64,000 bases of DNA, from positions 1 through 64,000 of the forward strand of contig JAACJK010000070.1 in NCBI GenBank assembly GCA_013368325.1, written 5' to 3'. This DNA is from Ephemerocybe angulata. Its lineage: Eukaryota > Basidiomycota > Agaricomycetes > Agaricales > Psathyrellaceae. The first letter of the stretch is position 1, and each line of letters starts with the position of its first letter. The position numbers were made by a program, and so were the translations under genes. Below the pieces are notes generated by a model. That model was given only the letters and a program-made list of their open reading frames with translations. It ran no database searches and was not told where the DNA came from. Shown here piece after piece: positions 32,818-43,780 of the stretch.

Positions 32818-35728
32818 ATGTCTCGCCAAGACTCGCACCAAGATTTCGAATACCCTGCAGCTCTGCGCCCGCGCAGCGATGGGTCGCGCGATCACCCAGG
32901 AGGGGGTTACCCGCTATATACGCCATCCTCGATGCCATACAGTCAGCACGATCGCCGCCCCATGTCCAGTTCCGCTGCGGCGTACCCAGCTCCCTCGCGT
33001 GCCAATGCGCACGACGACTATGCGATCGGCGTGACGCTTCCACTGGCAAACAGAAACAACGCGTCAACTGCTCAAATTCCCGGTATTCCTTCCTTCGCCT
33101 CCTTCACCCCCAACCACACGCACCGCGGCTCCTCCTCTCCCCCGAACGCGCAACACCACCACCACCTCCCCGCCCCCTCGCGCTCGCCCCCCACTGCGAT
33201 CTACCACACGCCCTCGCACGACGCCAGCGAGCCGCACCCCCTCGCCCGCCCTCTGCCCCAGCAGCAGCAACTTCATACCCCCGCCGCTGCCCCGCTCCTT
33301 CCCGCGAGCAACAGCAATACTTCCCGTGCGACGCTTTGGTGGTGCGACCTCGAGCCCTGGATGGACGAAGAATACGCGCGCCAGGTCTGCAGCATCATGG
33401 GCTGGGACCCCGTGAACATCAAGGTCCCGCACGCCCCTGCGGACGCCCCGCCCGGCCAGCCCCCCGCCAACAACCCCGGCTACTGCTTCCTCACCTTCCC
33501 CTCGCACGCCCACGCCGCCGCGGTCCTCGCCCAGGTCAACGCCAAGGGAAAGGGCGGTGTTACCATGCCCAACTCCGCTCGCCCGTTCGTCTTGAACTGG
33601 GCGAGCTCGGTCCCCGCCCCCGCGGGGTCCCCCACCTACAGCGGCGGTGCCGGTGTCCCTGCAACAGGGCAGCAGCCATATCAGAAGGAGTATAGCATTT
33701 TCGTGGGCGACCTTGCGCCTGAGACCTCCAACTCGGACTTGGTCGCTGTCTTCCGCAATCCCGTCCTCGGGTTGAGGAATGACCGGGAGCCCAAGTTCAT
33801 CCGCCCTTTCACGAGCTGCAAGAGCGCCAAGATTATGCTTGACCCTGCTACTGGTGTCTCCAGGGGATACGGGTTCGTCCGGTACGTCTTACCCCTCGCT
33901 CGCTCAATTGCTATCGCTCATCGATCGGCTTTAGGTTCACTGATGAGGCGGATCAACAGAGGGCCTTGATTGAAATGCATGGTCTCTACTGCCTCTCCCG
34001 CCCTAGTGAGTATCGAGCTCTTCTCTTCTCCATGGCGACGTCTAATCGCATCTTCTTATCGTTCTAGTGCGCATCTCCCCTGCGACGGCCAAGCACAAGG
34101 GCTCTGGAGTTACCGGGCCCCAATTCGAGGGACCCGCTGGCACTTTCGCGAAGAGCGAGCAGGCCAATTCGAGCGTGACGATCGCGTTGCCTGTGCCATC
34201 GCAAACCGCCAGCGTGTCAGCACCCATCGCCGCCACCCCCTCCAGCCTGTCGCTCAACAGCAATGGCGCGACGCCCTCGACCTCAGGCTCGTCCCTCGGC
34301 GGGTCGAATTCCAGTACTTCGATCAGTTCGAACTCGAACTCGAGTATGACCTCGGCGTTTGGCTCTGCGAGCTCTGCAGAAGACGCGTACCAGATCCAGC
34401 AGAACATCCTCGCACAGCTGTCGAAGCAATACGGCAACGACCCTGCCATCATAGGCCAAGGTGCCGCGCTTTCTTCTTTCTATGACGCCAAGTTGAGACA
34501 AACGATCGAAGCCCAACGCAACGATCCTGCGCCTCGATTCCAGGTGTCCGAAGAGCCCTGGCGTCATTCGTCTACTGCGCGCACCGTGCTTGGGAACTTG
34601 ATCGGCCCGAATGGCGAGCAGCTCACTTCGAACGATCCGTATAATACGACGGTCTTTGTGGGAGGCCTCTCGCCCTTGATTTCTGAGGAAACCCTGCGCA
34701 CTTTCTTTGCGCCGTTCGGAGATATCCACTATGTACGTGGCGGTCCCTCTTGTGATGTGGCGTTCATAGATGCTGATTATACTGCAGGTCAAGGTCCCTG
34801 TTGGGAAGCATTGTGGATTCGTCCAGTTTGTGCGCAAGGCGGATGCGGAGCGTGCTATCGAGAAGATGCAAGGATTCCCTATCGGCGGAAGCAGAATCCG
34901 ATTGAGCTGGGGTCGTAGTCAATGTGAGTTCATCACGTCGAGATATCGAGTGCCTGTTCTGATATATGTCATTTAGATAAAGCGGCTCAGGCAGCAGCTC
35001 AGGCAGCACAGGCGACATTGCAGAACCAGTACAATGCGGGCCAATTTGGGTCGATGACGCAGCAGCAGGCTTTGCAGCTGCTCGAGAAGTTTGCGTCGCA
35101 GAACTATCAGCCTGAACGTGGTCTCATGGGGATTCCCGAGGGCGGGGAGCCGGATAGTAACCTGAACTATGCGGCTATGATAGCGAGTGGTGCCGTGTCG
35201 CTGGGCATGTCGAGGGAGGATATGGGGCCGTCGTTCAGGGACGAGTATAATGGTTTCATCCCCCGCGCTGAAATTCAGCGTGCGCTCAGCAGCTTCTCGC
35301 CATTCTCCCCCGATCCGAACCTCTCGCTGAGTTCGGAGTCGAACTTGCAGAACCACCACGCCGCCCCGCCCCGATTGGACGCCTTGCCCCATCCCTCCAA
35401 GGCATACGCTCCTGGGTTCTTGCCCGTCGATTCGACCAAGGAACGGACGTCGCCAACTGGGCTTCGAGTTTCGCCCACCTCCAGCCGACCTAACAGTGCG
35501 TCGCGATACGGGTTCGCTGACGTTTCTGACCCCCCTGCGCCTCTGAACCGCGCGCCTGGACGGGCCGAGGCGCCGATCTCGAGGCCGTCGTCGGGACAGA
35601 CCGTGTCACCCTCGGATACGGGGCGTTTGGAGCTCGGTGAGCTTGGGCATTCGTTTGGGAACATGGATCTGTCGGGTGGTTCGTCTGGCCAGTTCCATCT
35701 CTCCGCCTCCAGCAGCGGGAATGCATGA
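32818..35728 (+). CDS. three-RRM RNA-binding protein (Nam8/Csx1/TIA-1 type)
   Basis: Five exons in phase: 32818-33881, 33935-34005, 34068-34732, 34788-34923 and 34977-35728, giving 895 residues. The N-terminus is disordered and His/Pro/Ser-rich. RRM1 at about 172-258 starts T-L-W-W-C-D-L-E-P-W-M-D-E; RRM2 at about 292-380 has F-V-G-D-L-A-P-E and R-G-Y-G-F-V-R-F; a Ser/Asn-rich linker follows; RRM3 at about 572-645 has V-F-V-G-G-L-S-P and C-G-F-V-Q-F-V. An Ala/Gln-rich stretch and a low-complexity tail end the protein. This order, with the W-W/W-M-D-E signature in RRM1, matches yeast Nam8/Ngr1 and fission yeast Csx1, which act in U1 snRNP splicing or mRNA stability. Which role applies here cannot be told from sequence. 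Confidence 0.87.
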
Positions 35729-35817
35729 AGGTTATGACTTTTACGCCGTTATATCATCTATTCTTATTCGCGCGTTTAAAAGAGATGACAGGACATTCTT
35801 TCTGATACGTAGTTTTC

Positions 35818-35872
35818 CATCTCTCTCTCCTCTCTCTCCTCTCTCTCCTCTCTCTATCTCTCTCTCCTTTTC
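35818..35872. repeat. CTCTCTCCT microsatellite
   Basis: Short tandem tract of ctctctcct-type units just after the RNA-binding protein stop codon, with small interruptions. Probably in the 3' UTR. Confidence 0.85.
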
Positions 35873-36694
35873 AACTTTGTCGCACGTTTGGTTCTGTTGA
35901 TTTGTTCTGTCTGTTGCATTTTTGTCGTTCTCGTTTCCTACCTCCTTTGCTGACGTGATATCGTCGGCTTATTCCCTTCGTCCCATCCATTCCCCGTCCT
36001 ATCTATTACCCCATTGCCGCCTCCACCATCGCCTTACTACATCTTACTAGCAACCAACTACCCGACCTTCTCTCCCTCGATCCGACTCTCTGATTGTAAT
36101 GTCCTCTGTCGTCCGTCCATACTCGCATTTGTAGCCGTGTTTTTTTAGTTTTGTTTTGTGTTTTAGCAGTTGTTTGTTTGATTGTTTTCGTCTGTCTGTC
36201 TCCCTATCTCTATCTCCCTCTATCTCTGCCTTGACTCTCAAATGTCTTTTTATATCTCCGTTGATACTCGATACTAGTAGCAGGATTCGTACATGCCACC
36301 CCCATTCTTTACGATATGCAATCAAGTGACTTTTTATGTGCAATACGATGCGGTGCGATACGTTCGTTTCAATTGTCGCAAATGGGACGTCCTTCGGGTG
36401 CCGTTCTCCTCCTCCTCCGAGGCGTTCTCAAGGTTGCTGTCGACCATGCTGACTCTCTTCCTATCGAGTTTTCAGGTGTTTCTGCATCGCTCTTTTTTAC
36501 TGCCGGATGGGAACGGATGGGAAGCTGAAGACGGGGTTTTGTTTTTTTTGGCGAAATGGAGGGAAGATCTTAGTGTTTGATCCCCAATTTTGATTAGCGC
36601 TATGGGCGGGTGCAGTAGCAATGAATGAGTCAGTGAAGTTGAGAAGGGTCGAGAGTTGGTTGAGAGCGTGAAAAGATTAGCTGGAAATAATTGG

Positions 36695-36800
36695 GAGGGG
36701 TGGGAGTCGAACCCGAAGCAGCTGAGACTCGGGATTTTGATTGGGCGCTTCGATATTGATCCGAGAAATGGCTTTCCTCCGAACCACTACCATGGCGTTA
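36695..36800 (-). other. tRNA-like remnant (Pol III box B)
   Basis: On the minus strand there is a perfect box B (ggttcgactcc), an A-box-like tggtagtggttcgg, and a CTCGG/CCGAG stem enclosing a long loop as in an intron-bearing anticodon arm. The acceptor strands do not pair, the T stem has only three good pairs and no T-run terminator follows. Best read as a tRNA pseudogene or tRNA-derived repeat, not a functional tRNA. Confidence 0.3.
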
Positions 36801-37214
36801 TAGAGTCAAGTCAGAGCCTTGGTGTGAGCGATATCCTGGCTTGTTGGGCATGGACCTGGTGAAGAGTCTGACCTCTAGATCGGCGCTAGAGTTGGCAGAT
36901 GGGCGCTAGAGCTGGCTAGAGGTCGAAAGACGAGCTGGGCGTGCGCGCGAGCTCTTCTGTCAGTTATACAACGTTTGTTGGTCGTACTGGAGCCAGGGAA
37001 AGGCGCGTTACTATGATGAAGCTTCTTAAAATGTTGTGATACGTGGTTTGGTGAGCCATTTCGTCATTTAACAAGTGGTTTGGACTTGACTGGATGCTAT
37101 TTGCAGAGCGATTTGAAACCTGGCTCGTCTAGGTCATCTTGGAATCAGGAGGACGGAAGAGCCCTATTGGAACTATTTCGTTCAGCTCAAGAGTTTTCTT
37201 CTTTCCCCCACACA

Positions 37215-38768
37215 ATGGCACGGGACTATGACATATCCACGGTTCAGCAAGACACGTTCAAAGACACCCAGCTCGCAGGAAAAGATACCGTTGAGGGAGA
37301 TGCGTCGAAGGACGACCTACCTCCCGCTGGGCAACGAGTACCTCGAGAACTTATCCACGAAATCCTGACATCCATCCGACCGGCATTCGACATCTGCAGT
37401 CCGTCTGTGCTCGGCGCCTCCGTCTTCACCTCGCGCCAAAACGACTTCGCTGTCTACCTCGCCGACATGAAACGATTTCTCGCTCTGCGCCTAATTTCGC
37501 GCATCTGGAACGCGGTGATGATCCCGCTCATTTACCAGGAATTCGTCATCCCGACTCGTTTCCCCGTTACGCGGCCGGTGCTGTACGGGCATATTCCCTC
37601 TGTCCTCCCGACGCTCATCAACTCGCGCATCACGAACCCTTACGGGCGCGTGCACAAGCTCGTTAGCTTCCTGCGCGACGACGACGGGATCGTCGATACC
37701 CTTGTGGATAATATGAAGACGCTGGTGCTGTACGACTTCTGCCACCCGTTCTCGAGTAGCGAGTACGCCGACGAGACGCAGCTTATGACCCAGATTATCA
37801 GGAAGTTTAGGAACTCGGATATCAAGACGTTGCACTGTTATGGGCGGGAGACGTATGCGTTCCGGCACCCTGCATGGCTTGGGGACACGCTTCCGAACCT
37901 CTTTTCTACAATCAGGAACCTCTCGTTTGACGCTGTCGACAGGAAGGCGATATCGAATGCGCTTGTGGCATTGGGGAGCGCGATTCGGTATCTGGAGATT
38001 CGGAATCGGTCTAGGCTGTGGGACGCAGACTATGAGAGTCTATCCGAGGCTTCATTCCATCTGCCTTCTGAGATGCCCAACCTAGAAGTCCTACGGTTGA
38101 TCCATATCTCGACCACTCTATCCGAATTCACGAAACTCCTATCCCGCGTTGGGACCCTGCAGTCGCCTGGAGGCGCCCTATCTTCGACGCTTCAATCTCT
38201 CGTTGTCACTCAGCTGTTTGTGCTGAACGAAGACCCGCAGGTGGGCGGATTCTATTCCCCACTCACCGCCGCCGAGTTCTCGCGGCTGCTGGACATCAAT
38301 GGGATCGCGGAGAACCTCACGTTCCTGTACATCGGGCCAGGGCTCTACAGCATGTCGGACGCGTTCAACGTGATATGGCGGCCGGAAATTGTCACAGAGA
38401 TTGTCAGGAAGTGCGTCCGACTTATCAGCTTCTCGTATACCTCCATCATCGACGAATCGCTCGTGGACCATCTCCCTGCCAACCTCGCGTCGCTGGCTCT
38501 TGCGCTGCGGCCCTCGCTCTCCCCGCCGTCACACATATCAAGCTACCTTGACGCGCTGCCCATGTTCACGGACCTCGTGCGCCGTGCGGTGGAGCGGGGG
38601 CACAGGCTTGAGAAGTTGACAATCCTGGTTATGGACCAGCTACAGCGGAATCCTGGGTTCTGGCGGATGTCGTTTGACGAGGTCAGGGACCTTTTGCAGT
38701 TGGGAAGATCGGAATTAGAGGAGACGTGTTTGGAAGCGGAAGTGGAACTCGCTTTTGACCTCATTTGA
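37215..38768 (+). CDS. F-box-like domain protein, single exon
   Basis: Uninterrupted 517-residue frame starting at the first in-frame ATG, 37215 (MARDYDISTVQQD). After a polar N-terminus, V-P-R-E-L-I-H-E-I-L at about residues 43-52 and L-R-L-I-S-R-I-W-N-A-V-M-I-P-L-I-Y further on match the divergent F-box-like domain widespread in agaricomycetes. The remainder is leucine-rich without a named domain. Presumed SCF-type substrate adaptor by family; the F-box is less canonical than in the 12719 gene. Confidence 0.75.
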   Translation: MARDYDISTVQQDTFKDTQLAGKDTVEGDASKDDLPPAGQRVPRELIHEILTSIRPAFDICSPSVLGASVFTSRQNDFAVYLADMKRFLALRLISRIWNAVMIPLIYQEFVIPTRFPVTRPVLYGHIPSVLPTLINSRITNPYGRVHKLVSFLRDDDGIVDTLVDNMKTLVLYDFCHPFSSSEYADETQLMTQIIRKFRNSDIKTLHCYGRETYAFRHPAWLGDTLPNLFSTIRNLSFDAVDRKAISNALVALGSAIRYLEIRNRSRLWDADYESLSEASFHLPSEMPNLEVLRLIHISTTLSEFTKLLSRVGTLQSPGGALSSTLQSLVVTQLFVLNEDPQVGGFYSPLTAAEFSRLLDINGIAENLTFLYIGPGLYSMSDAFNVIWRPEIVTEIVRKCVRLISFSYTSIIDESLVDHLPANLASLALALRPSLSPPSHISSYLDALPMFTDLVRRAVERGHRLEKLTILVMDQLQRNPGFWRMSFDEVRDLLQLGRSELEETCLEAEVELAFDLI

Positions 38769-39349
38769 TTAGGTGGTAGAGCGGTCGGTCTGCGTCTATT
38801 TCATTGCTTCTATCTGTTATGTTCGTCGGCGTCTCACTGATTAGCCTTGTATGAATTTAGTTTGCGATCGAATGAATGTAAAATGAAACGGGCTAAAGCA
38901 GGATCGTGCATCGGATCCATACTGGCGCGGCCCCGGCCCATGTTTGTCCCTGTCCTCTTCCGACTGCAAACGGCCAGGCTTTTCGGGACACGCATATGTG
39001 ATGTTCCCATGATTTACAGACGCCCGTTGCAGGTTGCCATGCACATGCCATTGATGCCGGCTGATGCGAATCAGTCATAGATACAGACTGCAACGACTCA
39101 CACAGGGGGCGAAGCCCGCATACGGCGACTCCGCCTCTTCTTTCTCCTTCTCCGCCTTCTTCTTCTTGCGCACGACAGCTTTAATAAACTTCAGGTTCAA
39201 CTAGTCCTGTGCCCTTCTTCCTGCGACGCTATCACGTACGACTGTTCATTCCTTTCTTTTCAACGTTCCTTTCCATTCCTTTCGCTGCTCGCTCGTTCTC
39301 CTCAATCGCTAACTGACCCTCTCGCTTTGCCCTTGCCCATTCCCATACG
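38769..39349. other. intergenic / promoter of RRLS-repeat gene
   Basis: No gene seen. A CT-rich tract (ctcttctttctccttctccg and neighbouring bases, about 39130-39170) lies about 190 bases before the next ATG and may be part of its promoter or leader. Confidence 0.5.
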
Positions 39350-42300
39350 ATGGTTTCTGCAACTGTACAGGTTCAGCATATCCAGAAGACCGACCCCAAA
39401 ACGGATACACCACCGCACAAGGCAGGGCTTCGACTTCCGGACCGGGTAGGGGAATTCCTTCGAACGAAAGGCAAGAAATCTGAGCCAGGGAGTGCACCTG
39501 AGGAAAGGAAACCGACGACGAAGAAAGGTACGTGTTTCCAAGTGATATTACCATTAAACTGAGCTGATGTGTACTCGTAGATCTTGAAGTACCGTTATAC
39601 CGGCGCTACGCTTCATTCCGTTCACGAACACCAAGCGCTCGCAGCACGACACCAAAGGAGGACGCTATAGCAGAAACGAAGACCGATATGACTGAACCTG
39701 ATACCGAGACCACCAAGCCAACTGAGACTGGGTTGGATGCTGAGGTATAGTTCTCGTTTCCCTATCTATTCCTCCCCCAGTGCGTTGACAATAAGATCTT
39801 ACTTCTCTAGGGGACGACCACCACCACGAACATTGATGAAGTTAAGAAGGCCGAGACCACGTTCCCGGGCACCTCGGACACCGAGAAAGCAGAGAACGAG
39901 AAACCTCTGCCTGAGCCAAAGGACGGCCCCATCCCCGCCCGCCCGCGTCGGCTCTCCGCGACTGTTACAAAGCTGCTGAACGGTTTGCCCAAGCCGAAGT
40001 CGCCTTCACCAGACAAGGAGGACTCGGGGGCAGGCTCCTCGACCGAAGGCGCTGGACGCCGTCTCCTGGGACGGGTAGGGAACATCGTCGCCAGGAAGAA
40101 GGTGCCCTCCTCGGAGGTGGAGGGCGAGGCTGCTGACAAGACGGGTGTCGAGATCCCGCCTGTCACTGCTGAGGGGTCTGGCGAGGCACCTGTCGTTCCA
40201 CCCAAGTCGACTGAGGATCTTACCCCTGGCGGTGAATCCAAGCCTGAGGAGGCTCCTGCGGGTGCGGATACGGCGACTGCGCAGGCTTTCGTCGCTGCGG
40301 GTGCGCCTAAGGAGAAGGAGAAGAAAGCTCCACCGTCTGCTGCTGCTAGAGCGACGAAGCTCGCACGCCGACTCTCCTCGAGCGGTCTCAGGCAGGTCTT
40401 CAAGTCGAAATCGAAATCGCAGGATAAGGGTGCAGAGCCCAAAGACGCGAGCGCAGAAGCTAAGCCAGTCGAGGAGACTCCTGTTGCCGAAGGCACGGCT
40501 GCTGCTACTGCTGAACCCACTGATGATAAGGCACTTCCCAGCCCCCCTCCCGAAGATAACTCCACGACCGGGGTCAGACTGAGGCCCCCACCTACATCCT
40601 TCAAGTCGGCCACCAATGCTGCGCGCCGCCTCTCCAGCCGCGCGAGCGATCTCTTCAAAGGAAAGGAACCATCGTCTCCTGAAGGCGAGACACCTACTAC
40701 GAAAGAGGGTGGTTCTGAAGCTGCTGCGGAGGGGCTGACGCGCGAGAAGTCGAGGACTCCGAGTGTCACTGCCGCGACGGAGAAGGCGACGGAGCTGGTG
40801 CGTAAGGCTTCGAAGCGGGCGCAGGGGGCAATTGCGAAGGCACGGGCGAAAGCTAAGGGTGAGGGTAAGGAGAAGGGTGAAGGTTCAGCCGAAGTAGGCG
40901 CTGAGACTGGCGCAGCGAAGCCTGAAGAAAGTGCCACCGTAGTTGAAGCTGCAGTCTCTGAGGCTAAAGCGAAGCCGACCTCAACTGAGGAAGAAGCAAT
41001 CGCACCTCCCGCGGAGGTTGCGCCTGAAACGGTTCCAGCTGAATCAACAGCCGGAGAAGTCGAAGACCCCTCCGCTGCTCCTGCAGCTGATAAATCCCTC
41101 CCCACCCCTCCTGCATCGTCGCCCCCTTCAGCTGCTGCCACCATTGCACGCGTGGGAAAGCTCAGCCGTCGACTCTCGAGTCGGGTCGGCAGCCTCTTCG
41201 CGGCACACAAGGACGATACAGCCGAGTCTAACACATCCAACGATACTGCAGTCGAGAATTTCGCAGCTACCACCGCCCAAGATGACAAGCCGGTCGTGGA
41301 AAGTGAGGCCGTAGTCCCCAGCGCGAAGGGAGCTGCTGTTGAGGAGGCGCCCAAACCCGAAGTTACCGCCGAAGAGGTCGTTACAGTCGTGGAAGAAGGT
41401 GAAGATACCACCGGAAAGGTCATAGCAGTCCTGGAGAACACCGAGACTAGCACGACGGCCCAAGAAAAGTCGCTCCCGTCCCCACCACCCTCCGCCGCCG
41501 TCTCCATCGCCAAGGTCGGCCAGCTGACCCGCCGCCTGTCGAGTCGTGCAGCCTCCGCGTTCCGGGCTGCTGCCACCGCACCCATGGCTCCTGAGCCTCA
41601 GGCCAAGTCCGAAGCGAAAGGGGAGGGATCTGAGAAGGAGGTGAAGGAGAGCGCAGAGAACGATGGTGGAGAAGCTGCTCCGGTGGTAGAAGGCGAAGTG
41701 CCCGCCACTGAGGAGGCCAAGAAGGATGCGGAAGCGGCGGTGCCTCCCGTGGAGGATACAAAGGAGGTGGTGGAGGCCAAGGATGTGGAGGCTGCTGCTG
41801 CTGCTGCTCCTCCGCCTGGCGCGTTCAAATCTACGAAGGGCCCCAAGATCGGGAGACGCCTCTCCGCTCGCGTCGGAGACTTGTTCAGGTCAAAGGCACC
41901 ACCCGTTCCGGCAAAGCAGGCTGACAAGTCTGAAGTAGTTGCTGGGACTAATGACGCTACCATCGAGATTAAACCAGTCGAGGAGGCAACTGGGAAGGTA
42001 GAGGCGAAGGAAGCTGAAGGGGCGGTTGCAGAGACGGGCAAAGAGGCGGACTTGGAGGTGGTCGTTGCAGAGGGTGCCGAGAAGGCAGCCGAGGAACCGA
42101 ATACAGAAGTTGAAGGCGAACCAGCCCAACCTGTTGCATCAACGAGCGCCCAGACTCCGAACGAGAGCGAGTCCCAGCCTGACAAGCCCCTCCCAGCCAA
42201 GCCCTCTCGCTCAGCCCGCGCGAAGGGCGCCGCAGCCGACGTTGGTCGTCAGCTCTCCACCAGGGCGACCGAGCTCCTCAAGGCCCGCCCGAGGTTGGAC

Positions 42301-43197
42301 GAAGTCGTCTCCCGCGCGCCCTCCGCGTTCACGAGCAGGGATAAGGGGAAGCAGAGAGAGAAGGACGATGTCGTCGCTGGTTCGGAGGGTGTGACTTCGG
42401 CTGGACCGTCGAAGGATGGGAGGCCGGGTCTCGGGAAGCGTTTCTCCAAGGGCGTTGTGGATGGAATCTTTGGGCCTGCGTCGCCCAAGGGCGAGCCTCA
42501 CTCGACGAAGGCGGGGGATAAATTGAAGGACGGCGAGGCTGATGAAGATTGGGAGAAGGTGGAGTCTGGTGACGATCTTAAGGAGGCGATTCAGACCTCA
42601 GCGGGCGCCGTACAAGGCAAGGGTGGGGAGGAAGTCATTGATATTGGAAATGCCAAGTCGGAGGGGCCGCCGTCCTCGGAGGATGTCAAAAACGCGTCGG
42701 TCGAAGCTGTTGAGGGAGAGACTGCCGCACCTGAGACCCCAAAGAAAGACGAAACGACTACTGAGGCGAAGGAAGGCAAGGGCGGTCTGTCCGCCCCCAT
42801 ATCGTCGCTTGTCACCGGGCTCTTCAAACAGAAGCAGAAGTCGCCTACGGATAAGCCTTTACCCCCAACCGACGGTCAGCATGACCATGAATCACCAAGG
42901 GCGTCTGTCGATGAGAAGGGTGGGAAGAGGCGTCGCCGCTTGAGTCTCGGCTTCAGGTCGAAGAAGAAAGGCGAGACGAAGCAGGCTGCGGCGGCTGGAG
43001 AGACGACAGCAGCTTCCGAACCTGCTCCAAAGGATGCAGAGGTTGAGAAGGGGCTCCCAGAGCCTCCTTCGAATGTCGGTGTGGGTGAGGAGGGTGGAGA
43101 TATTAAAGCAGAGGAGGCGGTGAAAGAGACAGAACCGCAGGCTGAAACCGTCGAAGAGGTGTCCACTGACAAAGCTCAGGCCTCTACCAGTGCCTGA
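39350..43197 (+). CDS. low-complexity protein with about ten RRLS-x-R-x3-L-F modules
   Basis: Three exons in phase: 39350-39527, 39581-39744 and 39811-43197, giving 1,242 residues. Composition is dominated by Ala, Glu, Lys, Pro, Ser and Thr, and most of it should be disordered. Embedded at irregular intervals (about residues 157, 196, 299, 385, 566, 687, 795, 926, 988 and 1150) is a basic amphipathic module with consensus R-R-L-S-x-R-V-x-x-L-F-x-x-K. Many copies are preceded by a (D/E)-K-x-L-P-x-P-P element. R-R-L-S fits the protein kinase A consensus R-R-x-S, and L-P-x-P-P resembles an SH3 ligand; both roles are inference. I recognise no family. Its long antisense frame (39807-41585) is a codon-bias shadow. 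Confidence 0.8.
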
Positions 43198-43780
43198 TTC
43201 AAGACCTCGATCTTTCTCTCTTTCGGCCTTGGGCAATCTTGGACCGATTGGCTTTTGCCGCTGATTCTTCATATCCTTATTCGATGAGCTACCTTCTATG
43301 ATACTACATACTCACTTTGCTTCCTAACGTACCTCCAGACTTACTTATCCTTCGATCTTGCTCACCTGATTTCAATTTGGGTTCATTTACGCGAAATTTA
43401 TGATCTATCTTGCTCGGTGTATAACCATGTCATTTACCTAGAAAAGTAGGTAAAATTCAGCAACGAGGTTTCACACGGCAGGGTATTCAATACCAGACTC
43501 CAGATCCGTCGTGGACGAGGAGAACGATTGGATGTGTGGGCGGGCGCTTAAATTGGGGCAATAATGCTTTTGGTGGGGATCACTCGAAATGGATCAAAAA
43601 TTGGGACCAAACCGGGCTCATCACAGCAAAATACTGGAGAAATCATTCTATATTTTGCCCCAGAACTTTCTCGCTCGATTCTCTGGACCTCATCTTTGTC
43701 TCGAACTGCCACAGTGCCATCGAACGTTGACCCCTTCACACAGTTTCATCCAATCGTCCAACTACATATACCGTGCTCCA
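43198..43780. other. intergenic with GGGCGCTTA motif
   Basis: No gene seen. Contains the perfect motif at 43542-43550. Confidence 0.5.
43542..43550 (+). promoter_or_regulatory. GGGCGCTTA motif, copy 2
   Basis: Perfect 9-mer continuing AAATT, 231 bases upstream of the F-box gene start at 43781 and in the same orientation. Confidence 0.45.

Larger units (their letters stand above)
35729..37214. other. long 3' region and intergenic
   Basis: No gene seen. The first 800 bases are pyrimidine-rich on the plus strand. It includes a simple repeat at 35818-35872 and a tRNA-like remnant near 36695-36800. Confidence 0.5.

Noticed and set aside
33064..33513. Gly/Arg-rich minus-strand frame
   Set aside because: Antisense to the RNA-binding protein's Pro/His-rich N-terminus.
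39807..41585. 592-codon open frame on the minus strand
   Set aside because: It is antisense to the RRLS-repeat gene, which is spliced and has a clear repeat structure. The Ser/Ala-rich antisense frame results from biased codon use.
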